Assembly: GCF_009363095.1 (NCBI RefSeq)
Contig: NZ_CP045295.1
Coordinates: forward strand, 682,001-746,000
Reading direction: 5' to 3'
DNA: 64,000 nucleotides
Source of the DNA: Paenibacillus cellulositrophicus
GTDB lineage: Bacteria; Bacillota; Bacilli; Paenibacillales; Paenibacillaceae
How positions within the stretch are numbered: the stretch's first letter is position 1; each line of letters begins with the position of its first letter. A program made the position numbers and the translations under genes. This document shows, in pieces, positions 43,499-52,007 of the stretch. The notes below the pieces were generated by a model, which searched no databases, was not told the DNA's origin, and saw only the letters and a list, made by a program, of their open reading frames with translations.

Positions 43499-43915
43499 TT
43501 ACACGTTGTTCCGTGCTTCGGTTTCAATGGTACGCTTCATAACCTCTGCACCCCGGTCAACCCGGATCTGAATTTCCGCTGCCAGCTGGTCGGGCAAAAA
43601 ATCCGTAATCCACACGAGGCGGCACCGGCCCCCGCTGTCCTCAAACACCTGAAACGAAGCATGGTGATGCTGCAGCGACATTTTCGTTTCCACCACCGCA
43701 TAAGCCATTCTTCTCCGCTCATCATCCCGGGTGACGATTAGCTCTTTTACAATATTGCCGTTGCTGAAATGGATCAACCGATTCACCCCGTCAAAATGCG
43801 TCTCGGCCGTGTAATCCGGCACGAACCGCTTGTGCACGGCGCCGACGTCACGGACGACGTCCCAAACGAGTTCCGGAGATGCTTCGATCCAAATTTCTTT
43901 ATAAATCGTTGCCAT
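43499..43915 (-). CDS. SRPBCC family protein
   Basis: A 138-residue protein of the PYR/PYL/MxaD-like or polyketide_cyc2 group of the START fold (IYKEIWIEASPELVWDVVRDVGAVHKRF, then HFDGVNRLIHFSNG). It has the central cavity seen in lipid or aromatic binders. ATG 43915 is two bases after the stop of the upstream gene at 43917, with GGAGGCGG in front, so it is cotranslated with that unknown protein. The ligand is unknown. Confidence 0.88.
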   Translation of the reverse strand: MATIYKEIWIEASPELVWDVVRDVGAVHKRFVPDYTAETHFDGVNRLIHFSNGNIVKELIVTRDDERRRMAYAVVETKMSLQHHHASFQVFEDSGGRCRLVWITDFLPDQLAAEIQIRVDRGAEVMKRTIETEARNNV

Positions 43916-43916
43916 C

Positions 43917-44444
43917 TCAGCATCCGCCTCCATTCCATAGTTGGGCCGACTGAACATTCGATGAACCGAATTGTACGAATGAACCCGGATGAATCCGGAT
44001 GTATCGGCTGATCCGCTGTATGGTGTCGTCGAATGCAGATTTGAATTGTTCATATAAAGGAGAGATTTCTGGATGAGGGATCGCGGCATTCGTGCGCGAA
44101 AGGGGGACATGTCCTTCGATCGCTTCCTTGGCTTCGTCCAACATCCGAATGAGTTCGGTTTCGCCAAAAAAATGCAATCCGCCTTGTACGCCCTGCCAAT
44201 ATCCAGGTGTATCAAGCAAATACCGGATCCAGGCTTGGAAGTCCGATTCCGAATGACATGCTGGGTACAACAGCCTGATCATGAACACCTGCTGCTGATC
44301 CGGATGAAGCGAACGAATCATACTTGCCTTATCGACACCCTCTTTTCCCTGCAACGCACTGACTGCCGGGTCGGTACAAGCCAAAACAAGCTCTGCATCG
44401 GTTAACGCATCAAATGCCTGCTTCTTCATTTCCACTAATTTCAA
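43917..44444 (-). CDS. Conserved hypothetical protein
   Basis: A 175-residue mostly helical protein with no signal peptide or membrane helix. The repeated FMIRLLYPACHSESDFQAWIRYLLDT region and a strong helical middle are visible. I do not recognise the family. The start is TTG 44444 with AAGGAGA upstream. It is first of a two-gene unit with the SRPBCC gene; the stop TGA is followed by one base and then the next ATG. Its product may act with the SRPBCC protein. Confidence 0.8.
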   Translation of the reverse strand: MKLVEMKKQAFDALTDAELVLACTDPAVSALQGKEGVDKASMIRSLHPDQQQVFMIRLLYPACHSESDFQAWIRYLLDTPGYWQGVQGGLHFFGETELIRMLDEAKEAIEGHVPLSRTNAAIPHPEISPLYEQFKSAFDDTIQRISRYIRIHPGSFVQFGSSNVQSAQLWNGGGC

Positions 44445-44503
44445 AATATCACTCTCCTTGCCTTCATTTTATTTTTGACTGATTTATAAGTCAATATTAA
44501 AAT

Positions 44504-44543
44504 CAAAAAAAACATCAGCCTCCTTTGATCAAGGAAACCGATG
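44504..44543 (-). terminator. Intrinsic terminator overlapping the TetR stop codon
   Basis: CATCGGTTTCCTT pairs with AAGGAGGCTGATG (13 base pairs with wobbles) around GATCA, followed by eight Ts. The TetR stop codon at 44515-44517 lies in the stem. Confidence 0.88.
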
Positions 44544-45168
44544 AATCTACAATTTGATTGAGTATCACGTTCAGCTTTATTTTGACCTCAGCATCCGGCA
44601 GTCCTTGAGCTTCCATTTCCTGCTTGGATTGATCCAAATAAGCCATCCCCTGGCTCACCGAACCCCAAAACTGCATCGCCATCAAGTGCGCGTCACCCTT
44701 CCGGATCTCGCCTTCCGCGATGCCTCTGTCAATTGTGCGGGTCATCGGGAGCATAAATCCCTTCACCCAATCAAACGGTGAAATCTCGTCCGGGGTATAG
44801 AGGAAATGGATATCGTGACTGATCCGCATGTAAAAACGGGACATCACCGGATTTTCCAGAACCCGTTCGCAAACGATTCGCGCATAGGTTTCGAGCAGCT
44901 CCAGCACGGGAAGATCCTGTGCAAAAAATGCATCGGTATAGCGCCGGGATTCCTCCATCATGTGCTCATACAGCGCTCTGAACAGGTTTTTCTTATTTTT
45001 AAAATAATAGAATACAAGTCCGTGGGCGAGCCCGGCCCGATCCGCAATGTCGCTGACTTCCGAAGCCGCATACCCCTTCTCAACATACACGCGCATGGCT
45101 GCCTTCAATATTTCCTGCTGCCGCTGCCTGCGGATTTCCTCATTTTGTTCTTTGGTGCGCGGAGACAT
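44515..45168 (-). CDS. TetR family transcriptional regulator
   Basis: A 217-residue repressor. The HTH is in residues 15-65 (EILKAAMRVYVEKGYAASEVSDIADRAGLAHGLVFYYFKNK). The C-terminal ligand domain is helical, residues 70-217. ATG 45168 has an AAAGGTGG site. The 120-base region upstream carries long inverted repeats (45192-45286) that are probably its operator. The 3' end is folded into an intrinsic terminator. No obvious target gene is adjacent, so it may regulate itself and distant genes. Confidence 0.93.
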   Translation of the reverse strand: MSPRTKEQNEEIRRQRQQEILKAAMRVYVEKGYAASEVSDIADRAGLAHGLVFYYFKNKKNLFRALYEHMMEESRRYTDAFFAQDLPVLELLETYARIVCERVLENPVMSRFYMRISHDIHFLYTPDEISPFDWVKGFMLPMTRTIDRGIAEGEIRKGDAHLMAMQFWGSVSQGMAYLDQSKQEMEAQGLPDAEVKIKLNVILNQIVDSSVSLIKGG

Positions 45169-45191
45169 GATACGTCCACCTTTTCGTTGAC

Positions 45192-45286
45192 TTAGATAGA
45201 TTGAACTAAAGTATTTGCATTTGAACATCCTATGATAACGGCAAAATATGCCTATAACATTCATTTCTTTAGTTCATTCTATATAG
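45192..45286. repeat. Inverted repeat pair upstream of a TetR gene
   Basis: The arm at 45192-45211 (TTAGATAGATTGAACTAAAG) and the arm at 45267-45286 (CTTTAGTTCATTCTATATAG) match at 17 of 20 positions as inverted copies, 55 bases apart. Such spaced twin sites are typical operator candidates for a TetR dimer pair. Confidence 0.6.
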
Positions 45287-45352
45287 ATACTAGTCGAAAT
45301 TATAGGAGAAGCATACCGGGTTGTCAATTTACCGGCCATCGGCCGCAAACAC

Positions 45353-45424
45353 AAAAAGCCTTAGGGCTGATTCAGCTCGAAAAGGCGTTAGATCCCTTTC
45401 CGCTGCTCAGCCGCAAGGCTTTTT
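45353..45424 (-). terminator. Intrinsic terminator of the SRAP gene
   Basis: AAAAAGCCTT..GGCTGA pairs with TCAGCC..AAGGCTTTTT across a long loop. Confidence 0.75.
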
Positions 45425-45451
45425 CGCAAACAGTGATCAACTGCTTTAATT

Positions 45452-46126
45452 TTATCGTTTTACCCAGGCCCGCTCCAGGTTCATTTCCTGAATGCATTCC
45501 TCCGTGTCGTGCGTGTCGTTGTCGATAAGCGGCGTGACCGCGTATGCATGCATCTCTTCCGCCGAATGCGTGCGCAGAATCGGATCCAGCGCGTCCAGAT
45601 CCATCGTACTTTCATCCAGCCAGCGTTCCATGTCCCCGGGAGACAGAATCGCCGGCATCCGGGCGTCGAATTCACCGATCAGCGGATTGGCATCCGTCAT
45701 GACCAAAGTGCAGGTGCGCAGCGGCTCTCCACGCGTATCCCGCCAAATTTCATACAATCCGGCCACCCCGAACATGCTGCGGTTTTTCATCACTACACGG
45801 ACGGGATAAGACTTCTTGCCTTCCCTCTTCCAATAATAAAATCCGTTGCAGGGGATCACGCAGCGCTGCTTGTCCACCATTTTCCGGTAACTGGGGTTCT
45901 GGTGCACATTCCGAAGGTCCGCATTGATCGCGTCTTTTCCCCAATAAGGGATAAAGCCCCAGCGGAATTCATCCAGAATCCGCGCCCCGTCCTGCTGGAG
46001 CACCACCGGCATATGCTGCGTCGGACTGATGTTGTAGCGATTTTTATAGTAATACATCACCCGTTCGATTTGAAAATGCTCCTGAACCTCCGGCAGCTCG
46101 GCGGCCATGGAAAAACGTTGACACAT
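45452..46126 (-). CDS. Divergent SRAP (HMCES/YedK-like) protein
   Basis: A 224-residue SOS-response-associated-peptidase family protein. It keeps Cys2 after processing of the initiator Met, the core RWGFIPYW near 55, Asn68, and the RCVIPCNGFYYWK segment at 88-100. Usual family members have FYEW here and a His in HDRMP; this protein has Tyr98 and Asp154 at those positions (FYYW and FDARMP). SRAP proteins crosslink to abasic sites in single-stranded DNA through Cys2. The two changes may alter crosslink chemistry or release. A GGGAGG site precedes ATG 46126. Confidence 0.87.
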   Translation of the reverse strand: MCQRFSMAAELPEVQEHFQIERVMYYYKNRYNISPTQHMPVVLQQDGARILDEFRWGFIPYWGKDAINADLRNVHQNPSYRKMVDKQRCVIPCNGFYYWKREGKKSYPVRVVMKNRSMFGVAGLYEIWRDTRGEPLRTCTLVMTDANPLIGEFDARMPAILSPGDMERWLDESTMDLDALDPILRTHSAEEMHAYAVTPLIDNDTHDTEECIQEMNLERAWVKR

Positions 46127-46201
46127 GAAGCATCAGCCTCCCTTTATCCCGTATTGTTTGCCATTGGAGGGAAATTATTCATGTGCCTGCCGCTTCACAA
46201 C

Positions 46202-46236
46202 AAAAAAACGGCCCCCAGCGCGGAGGGAACCGTTTT
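46202..46236 (-). terminator. Intrinsic terminator downstream of purA
   Basis: On the minus strand AACGG..CCC pairs with GGG..CCGTT, followed by seven Ts. It lies about 150 bases past the purA stop, and a second hairpin without T-run is at 46321-46362. Confidence 0.65.
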
Positions 46237-46384
46237 GACGCTTGGTTACTCGGAAAACACTGCCGGAGTCTAGGTCAGTTTCTCGCGTGATTATTTTCTT
46301 CCTCGTCTTTCTTATAAAGCAGCTGCTTCCCGGCCGCCCGAAGGTTTCGGGCTGAAGCAGCTCGATCGGCAGATCGCCCGAACT

Positions 46385-47671
46385 CTATAGATTACGTATG
46401 ATCAGCTGGTCCCGTTTAGGCCCCACGGATACGTATTTCACTTTCACCCTTGCGGTCACTTCGATGATCTCGATATATCGCTTCGCCGCCTCAGGCAGCT
46501 CATCAAAGGAACGAATGCCGGAAATGTCACAGTTCCAACCCTTGTGATGCTGCAGAACCGGCTTGGCCTCATCCAGCTTCGCGCTCACTGGAAACTGGTC
46601 GGTCACCGTCCCGTCAGCCAGCTGATATCCGATGCATACAGGGATTTGGTCCAGGTACCCGAGCACGTCCAGGTTCGTTAACGCGATCTCGGTGGCTCCC
46701 TGAATCATGCAGCCGTAGCGGGTTGCCACCGCATCGAACCAGCCCACTCGTCTCGGACGTCCGGTTAATACGCCGTATTCGCCCGCATCGCCACCGCGCC
46801 GGCGCAGCTCCTCGGCTTCTTCGCCTGCCAGCTCGGTCACGAACGGGCCGGCACCGACGCAGCTCGAATAAGCTTTGACCACCGCCACCACTTTGGATAT
46901 GGCATACGGCGGAAGGCCGGCACCAACCGGCGCGAATCCCGCTAACGTTGAGGAGGACGTGGAGAACGGGTAAATGCCGTGATCCGGGTCCCGCAGCGCT
47001 CCCAGCTGCCCTTCCAGCAAAATGCCTTCCCCTTTGCGGTAGGCCTCATTCAGCATTTGGGCCGTATCGCACACGAACGGACGAATCTTCTCGCCCTGCT
47101 CCAGTAATGCCGGCATGAGATCCTCCGGAGTTAGAGGCTGATGACCATAAAGATGTGTCAGCAGAACATTTTTGGCTTCCAGCATCTGTTGCAGCCGGCG
47201 CCGAAGTCTTTCTTCATCGTACAGATCGGCCACCTGCACGCCGAGCTTGGCGTATTTATCGGCGTAAAACGGAGCAATCCCCTGCTTCGTCGATCCAAAG
47301 CTCCGTGCCCCCAAGCGTTCCTCTTCCAGCTCATCCAGCAGCCGGTGAATCGGCAGGACGACCTGCGCCCGATCCGATATGGCCAATTTCGGTTCGGGGA
47401 CGCCTCTTGCCAGCAAAGCTTCCCGTTCGCTCACCAACACGTTTACGTCCAGCGCCGTTCCCGTTCCAATCACGTTTGTCACATGCGGATAAAATACGCC
47501 GGAAGGCAGCATATGGAGTCCGAACTTCCCGTATTCGTTAATAATCGTGTGCCCGGCATTGCTTCCGCCCTGATATCTCACGACGTAAGATGATTTGGCT
47601 GCCAGCACGTCCGTCATCTTGCCCTTTCCTTCATCGCCCCAGTTGGCTCCAACAATCGCTGTTACGGTCAA
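46385..47671 (-). CDS. purA: Adenylosuccinate synthetase (PurA)
   Basis: A 428-residue enzyme joining IMP and aspartate with GTP to form adenylosuccinate, the first committed step to AMP. The P-loop is NWGDEGKGK with the catalytic Asp13, and GGSNAGHT contains the catalytic His41. The start is TTG 47671 behind GAGGAGG; earlier codons of the frame lack a site. It is divergent from a LysR regulator with 107 bases between, so this copy is probably regulated. A housekeeping copy may exist elsewhere; that is inference. Asp13 argues against the phage PurZ enzyme. Confidence 0.93.
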   Translation of the reverse strand: MTVTAIVGANWGDEGKGKMTDVLAAKSSYVVRYQGGSNAGHTIINEYGKFGLHMLPSGVFYPHVTNVIGTGTALDVNVLVSEREALLARGVPEPKLAISDRAQVVLPIHRLLDELEEERLGARSFGSTKQGIAPFYADKYAKLGVQVADLYDEERLRRRLQQMLEAKNVLLTHLYGHQPLTPEDLMPALLEQGEKIRPFVCDTAQMLNEAYRKGEGILLEGQLGALRDPDHGIYPFSTSSSTLAGFAPVGAGLPPYAISKVVAVVKAYSSCVGAGPFVTELAGEEAEELRRRGGDAGEYGVLTGRPRRVGWFDAVATRYGCMIQGATEIALTNLDVLGYLDQIPVCIGYQLADGTVTDQFPVSAKLDEAKPVLQHHKGWNCDISGIRSFDELPEAAKRYIEIIEVTARVKVKYVSVGPKRDQLIIRNL

Positions 47672-47707
47672 TGGTTTGGCCTCCTCTTGTTTTCCTTTAC
47701 AGCGATC

Positions 47708-47737
47708 ATTATAATTTGGATTAGTCACATAAGTAAA
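47708..47737 (-). promoter_or_regulatory. Candidate purA promoter in the divergent region
   Basis: TTTACT (47737-47732), 18 bases and a perfect TATAAT (47713-47708). The adjacent A/T-rich ATTGATATTAATAAT is a likely place for LysR binding, though no clear T-N11-A box could be fixed. Confidence 0.55.
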
Positions 47738-47778
47738 ATTGATATTAATAATGAGATATATAAATTGAGGTAATGACG

Positions 47779-48657
47779 ATGAATATCCAAATGGAATGGT
47801 ACCGTGTTTTTTACTGGACGGCCAAGCTTGGCAGTTTGACAAAGGCGGCAGAGCAGCTGCATATTACCCAGCCTGCGGTCAGCCATACGTTAAAGCAATT
47901 GGAAGGTGCTCTTGGCGGGGCTTTATTTTTCCGGACAGCAAAAGGAGTCACGTTAACCGCAGAAGGTGAAGTGTTGTACAGTTACGTGGAACAGGCCATG
48001 CAGATGCTGGACATCGGGGAGAAAAAGATGGCCGAGATGCAAAATCTGCTGCTTGGGGAAATCCATATCGGAGCGAGCGACACCTTGTGCAAACACTACC
48101 TGCTGCCATGCCTCGAACAGTTCCACCAGCAGTATCCGGACATCCGGGTGCATGTGACGAACCGGACGACGCCAGAAACGATCACATTGTTAAAAGAAGG
48201 AAAAATCGACTTCGGGATCGTGAACCTGCCTGCGGACGACCCCAAAATCGATTTTCGGCCAAGCGCTCCCCAGCAGGACTGCCTTGTCGGGCATCCGAAG
48301 TATGCGGAATTGGCACGGCAGCCGCTGCCTTTGGCGGAGCTTCACCAGTACCCGCTGCTGCTTCTGGAACCGGGTGGAAGTACGCGCCGATTTCTTGACA
48401 GCTACGCCGGGGCGCACGGCACGACCCTTCATCCGGAATTCGAGCTTGGCAGCCTCGATCTCTTAGTCCAGTTTGCCCAGAGCGGATTTGGGCTTACCTT
48501 CATAACGCGCCAATTCATCACCGAAGAGTTAGCCTCAGGCAAATTGGTGGAGATTCCTTTGGCACCTCCGATTCCACTTCGGCACATCGGGATTGCGACG
48601 CTCAAAAACGTTCCTCTTTCGGCTGCATCCAAACGGTTTATCGGCTTTTTGTCGTAG
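47779..48657 (+). CDS. LysR family transcriptional regulator
   Basis: A 292-residue activator-type regulator. The HTH occupies residues 1-60 (WYRVFYWTAKLGSLTKAAEQLHITQPAVSHTLKQLE), and the LysR substrate-binding domain follows at about 90-290. The ATG at 47779 follows GAGG at 8 bases; an ATG at 47773 is too close to the site. It is divergently placed next to purA, the standard position for a LysR controlling its neighbour. The inducer is unknown. Confidence 0.92.
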   Translation: MNIQMEWYRVFYWTAKLGSLTKAAEQLHITQPAVSHTLKQLEGALGGALFFRTAKGVTLTAEGEVLYSYVEQAMQMLDIGEKKMAEMQNLLLGEIHIGASDTLCKHYLLPCLEQFHQQYPDIRVHVTNRTTPETITLLKEGKIDFGIVNLPADDPKIDFRPSAPQQDCLVGHPKYAELARQPLPLAELHQYPLLLLEPGGSTRRFLDSYAGAHGTTLHPEFELGSLDLLVQFAQSGFGLTFITRQFITEELASGKLVEIPLAPPIPLRHIGIATLKNVPLSAASKRFIGFLS

Positions 48658-48722
48658 TTGAAAACCGGAATGCTGCCTGAGATACCGTTCACGGATGAGC
48701 AATGATGGATCCGCTCCCGGAT

Positions 48723-49337
48723 TTAAGCATCCATCGATTCCCGCCGGAGCAGGCGAAAGCCGAAATCGCGTCCGAACAAAGGCGATAGCGCCTGCCACAG
48801 CATGCCGATCCCGGCCTCTATCCGTTCCATATTTTCGGAATCGCCGACATCCACCGGATCCAACCCGATGTCGCGGGACAACCGGGCAACCGTATCCTTT
48901 GCTTCGGCATCCTCCCCGCTGATATAAACGGTGGCATTGCCCTCCTCGTATCGGGGCTGGGCAAGTACTTCCCAAGTAAGGGTATGGAATGCCCGGACAA
49001 CCCTGGCCTCCTGCGCCAGTCTACGCACCTCTATATCGGCCGACTGCCCGTCGAAACGGTTGGTGCAGTTGATCAAAATTTTGCCGGCCAGAGCCCCAGC
49101 TTCCGCCAGCACCCTTTCCACATCGTCCGCCATTACGGCCAGCAGGATGACTTCGCCAAAAGCAGCCGCTTCCCGCACGGTTCCCGCCTGTGCCTGAGGG
49201 CCGGACTCCTGAAGCAGAACTTGAATTCGCTCATGATGCGGATCCCGAGTGCCGAACATCACCTCATGCCCCTCTGCGGCCCATTTTTTCCCGAGCGTTC
49301 CACCCATGTGTCCCGTTCCGATCACACCTATTTTCAT
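48723..49337 (-). CDS. NADP/F420-type oxidoreductase (NAD-binding domain protein)
   Basis: A 204-residue Rossmann protein of the NADPH-dependent F420 reductase group. The nucleotide-binding motif GTGHMGGTLG is at residues 7-16, followed by GTRDPHHE. The central LINCTNRFDG and late HTLTWEVLAQ match family members lacking a large second domain. F420 is rare in Bacillota, so the in vivo cofactor is likely NADP(H) acting on another substrate. ATG 49337 has AAAGGAG upstream. Confidence 0.85.
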   Translation of the reverse strand: MKIGVIGTGHMGGTLGKKWAAEGHEVMFGTRDPHHERIQVLLQESGPQAQAGTVREAAAFGEVILLAVMADDVERVLAEAGALAGKILINCTNRFDGQSADIEVRRLAQEARVVRAFHTLTWEVLAQPRYEEGNATVYISGEDAEAKDTVARLSRDIGLDPVDVGDSENMERIEAGIGMLWQALSPLFGRDFGFRLLRRESMDA

Positions 49338-49500
49338 GGTCATTCTCCTTTGCGATGGATAGATTGAAGGGGAGTAAGCCCCTCTCTCAAGCATTCTAAT
49401 CGCTGGAGCCGTCTCCAGCGCAAGTCATGACAACAACATTTTAATCCGGGTAACCTCTTCCCCTATTCAGACGTCTTAGATAAAAAGGAGTGAACTTTGT

Positions 49501-50442
49501 ATGAAAAAGATGATTTGCGCGATCATTACGGCATGCTTGCTCATGTCAGGCTCGTCCGCTTACGCGGCTGTTCCGGACAAGGTATATATGGAAAATGTAG
49601 AAGTTCCGAATGCAGCACCTGTGCTGAAAGACGGGCGGGTACTGGTCCCCTTGCGTACCTTAGCCAATTCCATCCATGCGTCGGTATCCTGGGATGCCAA
49701 AACCCAAACAGCGACCGTCCATAAATGGTCGGAGAAGGTTGTGATTCCGCTTGGTAAAAACGCAGCTGTGGTGAAACAGGGAGATGGGTCGACGAAAATC
49801 AAGCTGGATGTGCCTATGCAGAAAATTCACAATCAAATGTATGTACCGCTGCGATTGTGGGGCGAATGGCTGGGGTACCGTCTAGAGGTGAAGGGCACGA
49901 CGGTATCGTTTCAGTCTCCGCTGAATCCGATGCAGCTGGCTGTGCTGAATTCAGGTGACCTGGCCGACGCCCGCCGGATGATGCTCGATATGAACAGTCG
50001 CCTGCATTATGAGCATGAAGCCTTGAGCAGCGAGCATACTTCCGAAGGGTTCAGCACCATCCTTCTCTTCCCTCAAGGGGTGGGCACCCGGTATTACGTC
50101 ATCTCCGACAACCTGGTGTCTAGGATCGAGTTAAAAGGTGGTATGCAGATCGTCACCTGGCAGGCGCACATCTCGCCGGGCGTGAGACCTGTGGAGGAGC
50201 TGTTCGCACAGCAGAAATTTACGGACGCAACCGGACCGTTACCCTGGAAGGATACGACCTATTTTTATTACCGCGAAGGGAGCATTGTGAACATCAATAC
50301 GTACACAGCGGGACGTCTGGATCCGGATGGAAAGCTGAACAAGCTGGCATATAAGCTGACGCAAGACGGGGAGATTCGGGAGCAATCCGGAACCCTTACT
50401 CTAAAGCTCCCCGATGAGGTCCGGACAGATGTGAAGAAATGA
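49501..50442 (+). CDS. Secreted protein with copper-amine-oxidase-N-like domain
   Basis: A 313-residue secreted protein. The signal peptide is at residues 1-23 (ICAIITACLLMSGSSAYA). A copper amine oxidase N-terminal-like domain spans about 28-140 (APVLKDGRVLVPLRTLANSIHASVSWD, then MQKIHNQMYVPLRLWGEWLGY), a stalk widespread in Paenibacillus exported proteins and not an enzyme. The C-terminal part of about 160 residues is not recognised. AAAAGGAG precedes the ATG at 49501. Confidence 0.87.
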   Translation: MKKMICAIITACLLMSGSSAYAAVPDKVYMENVEVPNAAPVLKDGRVLVPLRTLANSIHASVSWDAKTQTATVHKWSEKVVIPLGKNAAVVKQGDGSTKIKLDVPMQKIHNQMYVPLRLWGEWLGYRLEVKGTTVSFQSPLNPMQLAVLNSGDLADARRMMLDMNSRLHYEHEALSSEHTSEGFSTILLFPQGVGTRYYVISDNLVSRIELKGGMQIVTWQAHISPGVRPVEELFAQQKFTDATGPLPWKDTTYFYYREGSIVNINTYTAGRLDPDGKLNKLAYKLTQDGEIREQSGTLTLKLPDEVRTDVKK

Positions 50443-50491
50443 TCGTAGCAAATATAGCTTCATATAGATATTCAAGCGGAGTCTATAAATC

Positions 50492-50559
50492 AAAAGTGCA
50501 CCTAACTCAGCCATTCTGCCGAATTTCAGCTCGAATGAACTCGTTTAAGTGCACTTTTG
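50492..50559. terminator. Bidirectional intrinsic terminator
   Basis: AAAAGTGCAC and GTGCACTTTT flank a long loop, with T-runs on both strands. It lies between the convergent CuAO-N gene and DUF2785 gene. Confidence 0.75.
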
Positions 50560-50562
50560 CTT

Positions 50563-51381
50563 TTAAATCATATTTTGAAGCATCAATATGTGGCCTTCAA
50601 GATTTTTGCGGTACTCCTCACCAGCCGGATAAAAATACAAAGTCTTGAAAAAGTTCATTACATTCGTTCTTGAGCGAAAAAAGTATAACGTGGCTCCCTC
50701 ATCAGCATGAATCCGAACTAGATCATGAGCGATCCCTTGCAGCCAAAGGCCGAAATCCAGTTCTCTACTATCTTTTCGATGAAGTAGAGCTATTAAAACT
50801 TGGATCAATCTTTCATCCTCGTCGTCTGTGTAAACGTCTCCTTTGTACAGGGTTTGACCCACAACATTTAAGACTCGCCAAACTGACCCATCAACAGGAC
50901 TAAGTGGATGTTTTACGGCCGCTGCCAATAAATCCGCCCCATGTGCTATCGCGTGAGCCCAACCCTTCCCTTCCACATATCCTCTCGTATCCTGCTCCAT
51001 TTCGAGATACTGGCAGACCCGTTCAAGGAGCTTGCTTACGGTATCTCGGTCAAGTCGGACTTCAATCTGGTCTTTCTGTAATACAGTAGCAGCAGCAAGT
51101 GCCGAAAATGAACGTTTAAACACCGAATCTGTGCATACTTCACCAATTTGATAAAATAAATGATTATCATCAAAAGCTTTAGTCAGAATGTGCTCCAGTT
51201 GGTCTTCGTTAAAAAAATCGTTATGTATCCAGCGGGCTAATGTTGCGTATGTGAGCTCGTCTCGAAGCCGGGGATCAGTCGCACCGATGTTCTCCAGCAT
51301 AAAGGAGATCGTTTCGTTGGCCAATTCACGCGTCATCGACTCCTTTGATATGGCTATTAACTCCTCAAGCCGCCTTTTCAA
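50563..51381 (-). CDS. DUF2785 family protein
   Basis: A 272-residue soluble helical protein with the family segments FKRSFSALAAATVLQKDQ and YVEGKGWAHAIAHGADLLAAA and an ARM/HEAT-like pattern. The function is unknown. It starts at TTG 51381, whose ribosome site GGAGGAGG lies in the last codons of the upstream TetR gene (stop 51384). It is therefore translationally coupled to and probably regulated by that TetR protein. Confidence 0.88.
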   Translation of the reverse strand: MKRRLEELIAISKESMTRELANETISFMLENIGATDPRLRDELTYATLARWIHNDFFNEDQLEHILTKAFDDNHLFYQIGEVCTDSVFKRSFSALAAATVLQKDQIEVRLDRDTVSKLLERVCQYLEMEQDTRGYVEGKGWAHAIAHGADLLAAAVKHPLSPVDGSVWRVLNVVGQTLYKGDVYTDDEDERLIQVLIALLHRKDSRELDFGLWLQGIAHDLVRIHADEGATLYFFRSRTNVMNFFKTLYFYPAGEEYRKNLEGHILMLQNMI

Positions 51382-51383
51382 CG

Positions 51384-51959
51384 CTACCTCCTCCCCACTT
51401 CCACCACGGACAAAATAACCTCTGCCATCTGTTCTTCGGACATAGTCCGCGGCTCCCGCGCCCACTGAATGGCCGGACCAAAAATAGCCCAGCTAACGGC
51501 CCTTGCCCCTGCCTTAAGCTGCAATGGATCATCAAGCGGATATCCAAGATCATTCCTCATCAACCCGGAGATATAACGGGTTAGTTCTTCATGGATGGTC
51601 TCTTCCAAAATCGAAACCGGTACCCTGCTGGATGGCTGCCGATGGCTATATTTACCCTCAAAGCACTGAAGAACAGCAATAACGATCTTCCGAGCTGTTT
51701 CGCGGTTCCACGGAGAATTCGGCGAAACGGCATTCATCAGCAGCTTGCCGAAGTTGTCCCGGATGACATGTTCCAGGAGCATATATTTGTCCGTGTAATG
51801 GATGTAAAACGTCCCCCGGCTCACATTCGCCCGCTCCGTGATGTCCTGTACACTCATGGCGGAAAAGCCCTTTTCCCGGATCATCTCGACGAAACCTTCC
51901 CGAAGCAGCTGACGTGTGCGCTCGATTCTGCGATCACCGTTTTTATCTGTGGATGCCAT
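51384..51959 (-). CDS. TetR family transcriptional regulator
   Basis: A 191-residue regulator. The HTH is in residues 14-58 (LLREGFVEMIREKGFSAMSVQDITERANVSRGTFYIHYTDK), followed by a C-terminal domain typical of Bacillota TetR/AcrR. Its stop codon is followed by two bases and then the TTG start of the DUF2785 gene. Three TGAACA/TGTTCA elements at 52008-52041 upstream are operator candidates. GGAGGG precedes the start. Confidence 0.93.
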   Translation of the reverse strand: MASTDKNGDRRIERTRQLLREGFVEMIREKGFSAMSVQDITERANVSRGTFYIHYTDKYMLLEHVIRDNFGKLLMNAVSPNSPWNRETARKIVIAVLQCFEGKYSHRQPSSRVPVSILEETIHEELTRYISGLMRNDLGYPLDDPLQLKAGARAVSWAIFGPAIQWAREPRTMSEEQMAEVILSVVEVGRR

Positions 51960-52007
51960 ATTTATCCCTCCAATACTGGATATCGTTCATGATCAATGAC
52001 CTACTGC

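Noticed and set aside
46163..46273. 30-codon open frame downstream of the SRAP gene
   Set aside because: It runs through the likely purA terminator and has no ribosome site.
46385..47671. Phage-type PurZ (2-aminoadenine pathway)
   Set aside because: The protein keeps the catalytic Asp13 in GDEGKGK that PurZ lacks, and no phage polymerase or dATPase gene is nearby.
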